From positions 1-11,104 of the forward strand of contig JAOXYC010217128.1 of assembly GCA_028565715.1 (NCBI GenBank): a stretch of DNA of 11,104 bases. Direction: 5' to 3'. Below the pieces are notes generated by a model. It saw nothing but the letters and a program-made list of their open reading frames with translations. It made no database searches and was not told the origin of the DNA. This document shows positions 1 to 7,400 of the stretch, one piece after another. Position numbers and translations under genes: made by a program. Origin of the DNA: Phoronis pallida. Its lineage: Eukaryota > Phoronida > Phoronidae. Each line of letters begins with the position of its first letter. Position 1 is the stretch's first letter.

Positions 1-376
1 AATCATAAATGGATCAAGAAGTCGTGAATTTAATGAATTTTGTTTACGTGAAAACATTGTGCCAAACTACACAAAGTGTAATAACTTTCAATGTATTTTT
101 GAACAAGGATTTCAAGAACAATGCATTCTATACTGGTTTGTATTTTAATATAGTCCATTTCGTGGGAAACAGGTCTCAAAATGAATAACAACCACATGAT
201 AACAACAAATCTCTTATTGGTGCACATATACTAGAATTGTACATCAAGACACCCTGTAAAAAAGATTATTCAGCTTTGAATCCCAATGTTTCATCCAATA
301 AAATCTATCACTTATTGTTTAATGCATGTAAATATATCAACAACAAATATTCGTGAATTTAATTAAATGTGTGACC
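1..376. other. Flank with no gene seen
   Basis: AT-rich sequence. A 65-codon minus-strand frame (227-30) has no splice sites, family motif or codon pattern that would support it. Confidence 0.6.
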
Positions 377-472
377 TTGAACGCTGTTTCACAGCGCATA
401 TCTTTTTAAAGAAATACTATATGTAAAAATGAAATCAGTGGTGGCCTTATGAGATATACAAACTAGGCAAAA
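377..472 (+). repeat. Dispersed repeat, copy 1
   Basis: TTGAACGCTGTTTCA (377-391), then TTTTTAAAGAAATA, and finally GGCAAAAAC, occur in the same order and similar spacing as in 2300-2440. The family is unknown to me. It lies downstream of the KDZ gene. Confidence 0.6.
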
Positions 473-798
473 ACGATTTTAAATTGGAGGAAAATGAACT
501 CCAACTTAACAGTTATTTACCACAACATAATAAATGAAAATAAAAACATTGTAAATGACAGTATCCGGTATAAATTTAAATTTAAGTCATCGACTAAAAC
601 ACAAACAGTTTCGCCTTGGAGGTTTGATCAGTAGGAATGATAATTATAACAAGGGGTGGACAGAATTGAACTCGCACACAACAGTAAACCAGGCATGAAC
701 CCCTGTAAGGTAAAACATTTATGTTTAAATAATAAGTACCCTTAGTATCACTCTTTATCTTATATCAGATCTCGTCATAAACAGCATTTTTACCTACT
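473..798. other. Flank between the dispersed repeat and the gene's 3' end
   Basis: AT-rich with no convincing reading frame. On the minus strand 700-640 has a weak B-box-like GAGTTCAATTC and could be an eroded tRNA-derived repeat, but no A box or fold was found. Confidence 0.5.
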
Positions 799-804
799 TT
801 TATT
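799..804 (-). terminator. Candidate poly(A) signal AATAAA
   Basis: On the minus strand AATAAA occurs 27 nt past the stop codon of the KDZ gene, followed by T- and G-containing sequence. This gives a very short 3' UTR, with cleavage expected near 775-790. AATAAA is frequent in AT-rich DNA, so this is a position-based call. Confidence 0.45.
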
Positions 805-830
805 AAGTTACCAAATAATACTATGCCATT

Positions 831-1441
831 TCACTGTTCTTCATAGTCACTCTCATCTTCATTTGAAGAAGAGTCGTCATATGAACTGTTTTCTTCTTCT
901 TCAATATCAAAGGGTGCATTGCCAGGATCCTCTTGGCGAAGAATGAGAGAATAGATATCATTTGGTACTGCTAGTTTGTCAACAAAATTAGCTTTAAAGA
1001 GCTCACTGAATTTCCTTGCCAAAACCTCATGGCAATACGCCTTTTTGCGCCACAAACTAGCAGCACCTGGCGAACCTTCAGTCACATATCTCGATGATAC
1101 TATAAATGCAATGTTCTGCTCCTTGGCATGGTGTTTTACAAGTTGCCTCATTTCTTCCTTCACCATCACTACTTCTTCATTGGCCCTTTCTAAATAGTGA
1201 AAGGCATCTATTGCCTCCATCCTGCAGTGAAGGGGTATCTCATTTGAAATGTGAATCGGCACATGTAGCTGATCAAGGCAGTTCCAAAAGTGACTCTTTG
1301 GATCATAGGCATCTGATTCAAGAAGTTGGTTTGGGTAGTCAGTTGTTGCTTCCAAGCTGTTATACCTTTTTGTCATCTTAGTTATTAAGTTAGATGACTT
1401 CGTGATTTGCTTTGCAATTCTAGTTGCTGTAGTTTGGCCAT
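831..1441 (-). CDS. Coding exon 15, C-terminal domain, acidic tail and stop
   Basis: CTTTTAG acceptor at 1442 and TGA stop at 831-833; 203 codons, the longest exon. It opens DGQTTATRIAKQITKSS, a KDZ C-terminal motif, and is mostly helical with several His and Cys. The last 25 or so residues are almost all Asp, Glu, Ser and Tyr (IEEEENSSYDDSSSNEDESD and on). The extension of the frame above 1441 (to 1463) is intron. Confidence 0.92.
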
Positions 1442-4400
1442 CTAAAAGACATAATACATACAATTACACTTTTAAGTTCCATACATAAAATTAATTGAGA
1501 ACATTTTGAGCAAACAAAGTACAACACATAGTTTTTCCTACAATGAATGAAGGCAAGGCAACCTTTAAGTGGATCATTATCACATCGAATAATATGTTGT
1601 TCTACTCTGCTTGAATCTGGAAACCATTTCACCTCATCATTTCACACCAATTTATACAAATAGCAGTCAAATCAATACAAATCTTACCAGAGTAGTTTTT
1701 CTTGAGTGAGAGAAGGTAAACCCGTTCTACTGCAACTTTCCTAATTTCCGTTAGAAGCCCTTCATTCTTGCAGATGTTACCTTTAAAAAAACATATGGAA
1801 TCTCATAATTTGAACACCTTATAATCCTTTTATTGGAAGAAAGATTAATTAAAAAGGTCATAATTTTTTTAAAATAGTTTACCATTATGCATCATTTAGT
1901 CAAGTTTCAATTAATTGATTCAAATGTATGAACCATCTAATATCACTACATAAATATTTCAACATGTTTACCTTGTTTTGGCTTTTGTCTGGTAGAGTAG
2001 TGTTCTTTTAATTGGCAACTCCAATCTTTAACAGTATCTTTGGTAACATTTCCTACAAAATTGAGAAGCAACTTAATAATTAAAACATTATTTTAAAAGG
2101 GCTTTTAGAGATAAATTCCCAAGAAGATATACTGGTTCCTAGTCAAGGTTGGATGTCATCATGAATTTTCTTATACACAGTTGGTAATCTAATCTTTACC
2201 GAGGCTTTGTCGAGGTAAAGATTGGATTACGACCGAGTTGTCGCGCTCACCGTAATCATGTTTTAGAACGCGCAAGATCAAAATGATCATTTTCTAGCTT
2301 TGAACGCTGTTTCATATCGCAAGGCTAAGGGCACATTTTTAAAGAAATATTGTATGCGAAGTGATAAATTGTGGGTGATCTGCCCATGTAAGAAATATGA
2401 TCAGGGGGTGTGTTACGAAATATAACAACTGGGCAAAAACACTGTAAAACGACATAATAATGTGAGAAACAGTGATTCTTACAATGAATGGGATGTAATA
2501 ACACCTATCTTTGGACGAGATTTGAAAAATCATAGAACAAGCATATGGTGAGTTCTGTGATATTGGGGTTAACTTTAATATTGTTAAGGTACAAACTGAC
2601 TTAACCTTAAGTTACCCTCTCATTTTCAACTTATAATGATTACCTGAAAGTAACTGACAAATTTTTCGGAGTTCAACTTCATACTTGGCCATGGTTTCTT
2701 CTGCTTTCTTTAATTTGGTGCATAGAGAAGTTCCTAGGTAAAACATATGGAAGATATTAGAAAACAAAATTATGTTACACTCAAGTTGACAAACTAATAA
2801 ACAAGTTAACATTTGAAATAGCAGCATCCTGTGATTATAGACTCCCTTTACAAAGTTATAGTGCAGTATGCTAACCAAAATTATATTTCTACAAAAGGCA
2901 ACCAGATTCTGAAAAGCATATCAGAAACATTTATGCATACCCAAGTTTGATTTCAATCGCTCCCCGTAATGTATCAGTGCATCAACAATCAGATCATGTC
3001 GATGACTTGGAGTCATCTCTTTTGTAATTCTTGAAAATCTTCGCAAATATGACCAAAGCCGTTCCATAGCTTCTCCATCTGTCAAGCCAAAAGAAGAAAC
3101 CTTTCTTGGGTTGTAAAGAACCTGAAAAATTACATAATTGGGCCACATATCATAAGTGTTGTTTAAACCTGTAAGTTCAGAAAATGAATTTTTTTAATAT
3201 GAAATCAGTCATTGTACTTATCTTATTAAAGTAACACAACCGGTTTCAGGCTGTGCCAAGGTTTAGAAACACAATTTGCCGGGGTTCTATTGGGTCAGAA
3301 ATGGCTTCAAGAAGTTATGAACTTTGAGTTGAGACAAACATCTCGAAAATCCCTTGTATAGTTGTGATTTAATGCCAACCACCCCAGATTGTTATTCGTG
3401 CTGCCGCCCGAATAACAATCGAGCCGTCTGAATGAAGGCACGAACAAGGAATCGGCGGTTTGGCATTAAATCACTAAAACACGACGGATTTCTTATTAGT
3501 TTGGCTTTACTCAAAGGTCATAACATCAAGAATACAATCCTGACCCACCGAAGAACCCAACATGTGTTTTTAGACCTTAGAGAGCGAACATGGGTCTTTA
3601 ACAATAAGATAATAATAATAATACATTTTATCACATAACTATCCAACTACATAATGAACAATTATGACATCCTGGGATTAATTTTCAGAGAATTTCATAG
3701 CTTTTCAGTCTTGAGTTTATAAATGAGATTTGAAACGGCAAAGGCTTGTTCTATGATTACTCAAAATCTCATCAAATCAGTCTGTATTACATCCCATTCA
3801 TCATAAAGAATCACTTTGTTATTTTAGCCCATAAGTTGTCTTAGAATGACAAGTTCCTTATAAACTTTTTTGAAGTAAAGTCATGCAGTTGTAGCCGTTT
3901 AATCCGGTTTTGAAGACAAAATAATTACAACGCATATCCCTTTAAGATAGATAACAGCCTGAATTCATCTTGAACATAATGTTGTTAATGGCATTTGAAA
4001 CCTATGAAAAGGGAAGATGTTAAAAATTCATGCTTTAATACCTGACAAGCCATTTTATGTCCGTAGGCATGGAAGACTGGTATTGCTAAATTGATTCTGT
4101 CCAATAAAACACTGTTACGGTTCTGTAAATAACAATAAAAAAAATTACTTGAATTCATTCATTTTCATCAATTCACACAGAAACATGGTCTTTGACTACA
4201 TACAATTTTTTTTTTTAATAAATCCATGGAACTTATCTTTTCACTCAGGAAACACTGTTTTATCTTTGATATATGAAGTGTTGTTTTTGTCCAGGACATG
4301 ACGGTTTAGAGTGTTTATCTATATTTAATTTATTTTGTTAATTCAAACATGCCATTAAGAACAAGGCTACCCACCTTCAAATGACTGTTGAGTACACATG

Positions 4401-7400
4401 CTATGTCATAAAAGATGTTTGTTTTTTCAACAGCGCCACTCACCAACTCTGTTAACAGCTTCACAACATAACCAAGCCTGTGAAACAAATGTTCTACCAT
4501 ATGAGCTTGTATATGAAAATTAATGTTGAGTTTTTGAAGACAGAAAAAAATATTTAATGTTGTACAGTCAATATAACCTAAATATGAAATAAAAGTTATC
4601 TTAGACAAAACATTATTACAAAAATAAAAGTATTCCAAAAACGTGATAAATAAATAAATTTTAAAGAATATGATATTTTTGAGTGGCCAGTAAGCACACT
4701 GGGATTAATTTTCATCTGACCTCACAAACTCATTCATTAATCTTGAACAGAATTATCATTTGTAGGAAGGAACAAACTATTTGACTTTGGAAGCACATTT
4801 TTTTGTGTATAAAAATAAAGTAATAAGTTTACATGGATGGACATGTTAAAGCAACAACCTAGGGGGTCACATAACAGCAAATTCTGAATAGCCTTACCGT
4901 TCACCATGTTTCAAGTTCAAAAATATTTGTGGGAACTCATGTCTACAAACTGAACCAAACACTCCTTTCTCATCTAACTTTGCAGTCCTCCCTTTTGACC
5001 GAACAAGGTTTCCAGCTTGGAAATCACTGCAGTCCTAAAAAAGCATTTTTTACAAGTATTGTTGTAATAGTGATATATTAACGTAACATGTTGAAATAGA
5101 TTCATAATAATAAGCAAAAAATAACATAATAAATCATCACAATCTAAAATTTGTAGTTGTTAACTCAAATAATTCATGAGATATTTTAGCAGTGAGGTTT
5201 GGGACGTTTTTTCTGAATCACCCGATATACACATAAAGAGGTCCAGAGAAGGGAACCCCAATAACAGCAACATGGGACAACATAAAACAAAAGGGCTCAA
5301 ATGAAAAAAAAACTAACTGTGTTCTTTGTTGTGACTTCATCATACTGTTGTACATGAAGATCCACATCATGTTGATTGAGAAAAAATCTGTTATGTTTTG
5401 GAGGGAAATCACTAACGCCAGCAGACTTCTTCCTGACTAGTCCAAAATTTCCATCCAATGAGAACATCTTTGTTTCTCCATCCTAAAATGTACCATTACA
5501 TGTATATAGAGGATAACTAACTAGTGTCATTGAATAATTAATTTCTCAAAATGAGTCAAAATCGGAGCCTTTGGCTAGGATCTTGATGAGTTTTTGAGAC
5601 ATTTATTATTCAATGACAACAAGTTTACTGTTCTTTTTCTCACATGAACCAGTGACGACGGGTTGTCGAAGAAAAAAAGAGTCGCATATGAATACAGTGA
5701 TCCGTCAGAGTGTTTTATTTTCGATAATACATTTGAGATTGAACTATCGAGTGGGAAAAAATAATAAGCAACAACATGTTTCTTTCTACCTTATATGTAA
5801 CAGTAGCACTGGGCACTTATTAAGGAAAATACAGTCTATCTTATTCTTTATTATTTGTGATAGTTAATGAAGCAGATTATTCACAAATTGTTAAAGCTAA
5901 CAAGGCAGAAAAAAAAAGTTTCTTAGCACATATTGGAACATTTCAGTTACCTGGGGGCATACTGGACATTTGGTTCCATCGTCATGTGCACTGTTATCAA
6001 CCTCTGTTTGGCAGTATCTAATCTTGTAAGAGAAATGCCGATATTCTTCAAAACACTCACGAGACAGAGACTTGTACACATTTACCTATAACAATGACAG
6101 CATTTTCAGTTATATAGCAACATTAAGTAAAGGCAAGAGTTTTTGATGTAAACAGGCTTGGTGGAAGACGACTGTCAATTTCTTTTTGATCGGTATGGAC
6201 CAAGTCTAAACTAGGTAATAATTATTTCATAGTTTGGACTCAGTAAGAGTAGCATTCATACATTTTGAATGAATTTCAATCAAACTGACCGAAACAAATG
6301 GACAATCGTCTTAAACCAAGCCTGTTTTTTAGAAAAAGTGTATTTAGGCATTTTCAATTCATGCATACAAGTTTGTTTAAAAAATATTAGCAATGATATG
6401 AATACCAATTGCATTTGGAAGTATAAGATGTACTATGAATTTTTCCTTGATTAACTTCAGCACATCAAAAGCAATGCTTTTGTGTTATACCAGTTTATGT
6501 GGTATTACACAATGAAAGCATTGCTTTTGATGTGCTGAAGTTAATCAAGGAAAAATTCATAGCACATCTGTCATATACTTACTCTAATGTTTGAAGTCGT
6601 TTGCCCTATGAGGTTCAACACCCTTGCAAATCCTGAGAGAGACACTTGGCATTCCATCATGAGAACACGGCACATTTCCATACACTGTATAGTGAATGCA
6701 ACATTTGGAGATTTTGGCGATGCAGGCCATAGTCCGATTTTTACCAAGGTGGCTGCAGCTTCTTCACAGTCACAAAATGTAACATAACGAACATGATGTC
6801 TCCCTGAATGGTGAAAGATTACAACAATTGGTAATGACATAAATGAAAAGACTTTTGAAGGACTTATTTACTCATGTTTTTCAACTTCATACACATAGTG
6901 ATTAAGTCATCATTTTCTTACCAACTTGTGCAACTCCACAGATTGATCAAGACACATTCATTTATTTAAATGAATTTGGTTTCAGAAATAAAAAGAGTTG
7001 CGAATCAATTTGACAATGAAAATGAACGTCTCCCAAATTAAAATAGGCATTTCTTCAAAATTAAGCCAAGATATTACCTTGAATGTCAACAACAGTGATA
7101 GGATCTGTTCGGCGATTTGATAAGCATTTGTGATTTGGCTGGCCATAGGGACTGTCCATGTTATCAACGAACAACGCACTGTACATTGCCATCTGAAAAA
7201 TAGAAATTAAATGTTGGTAATCTGTTCATTATTTATTCCTACTTCATCTCTCCCACCCCCCATCTCATGCATCACCACAATAGTCGAGCCTCGCTAAGTA
7301 TATGTTGATAACATCACTCTGCTCAAACACAGTCTCCTACTTTCAGTAAAAAAATCAGAAGACCCACTGTGATCGATACAGTCCCTTGGTCCGAACCGAA

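Noticed and set aside
640-700. Possible tRNA-like remnant on the minus strand
   Set aside because: Only a weak B-box-like string; no A box and no cloverleaf could be drawn.
976-1381. Plus-strand frames of 73 and 91 codons opposite exon 15
   Set aside because: They lie antisense to a well-supported coding exon and have no family motif of their own.
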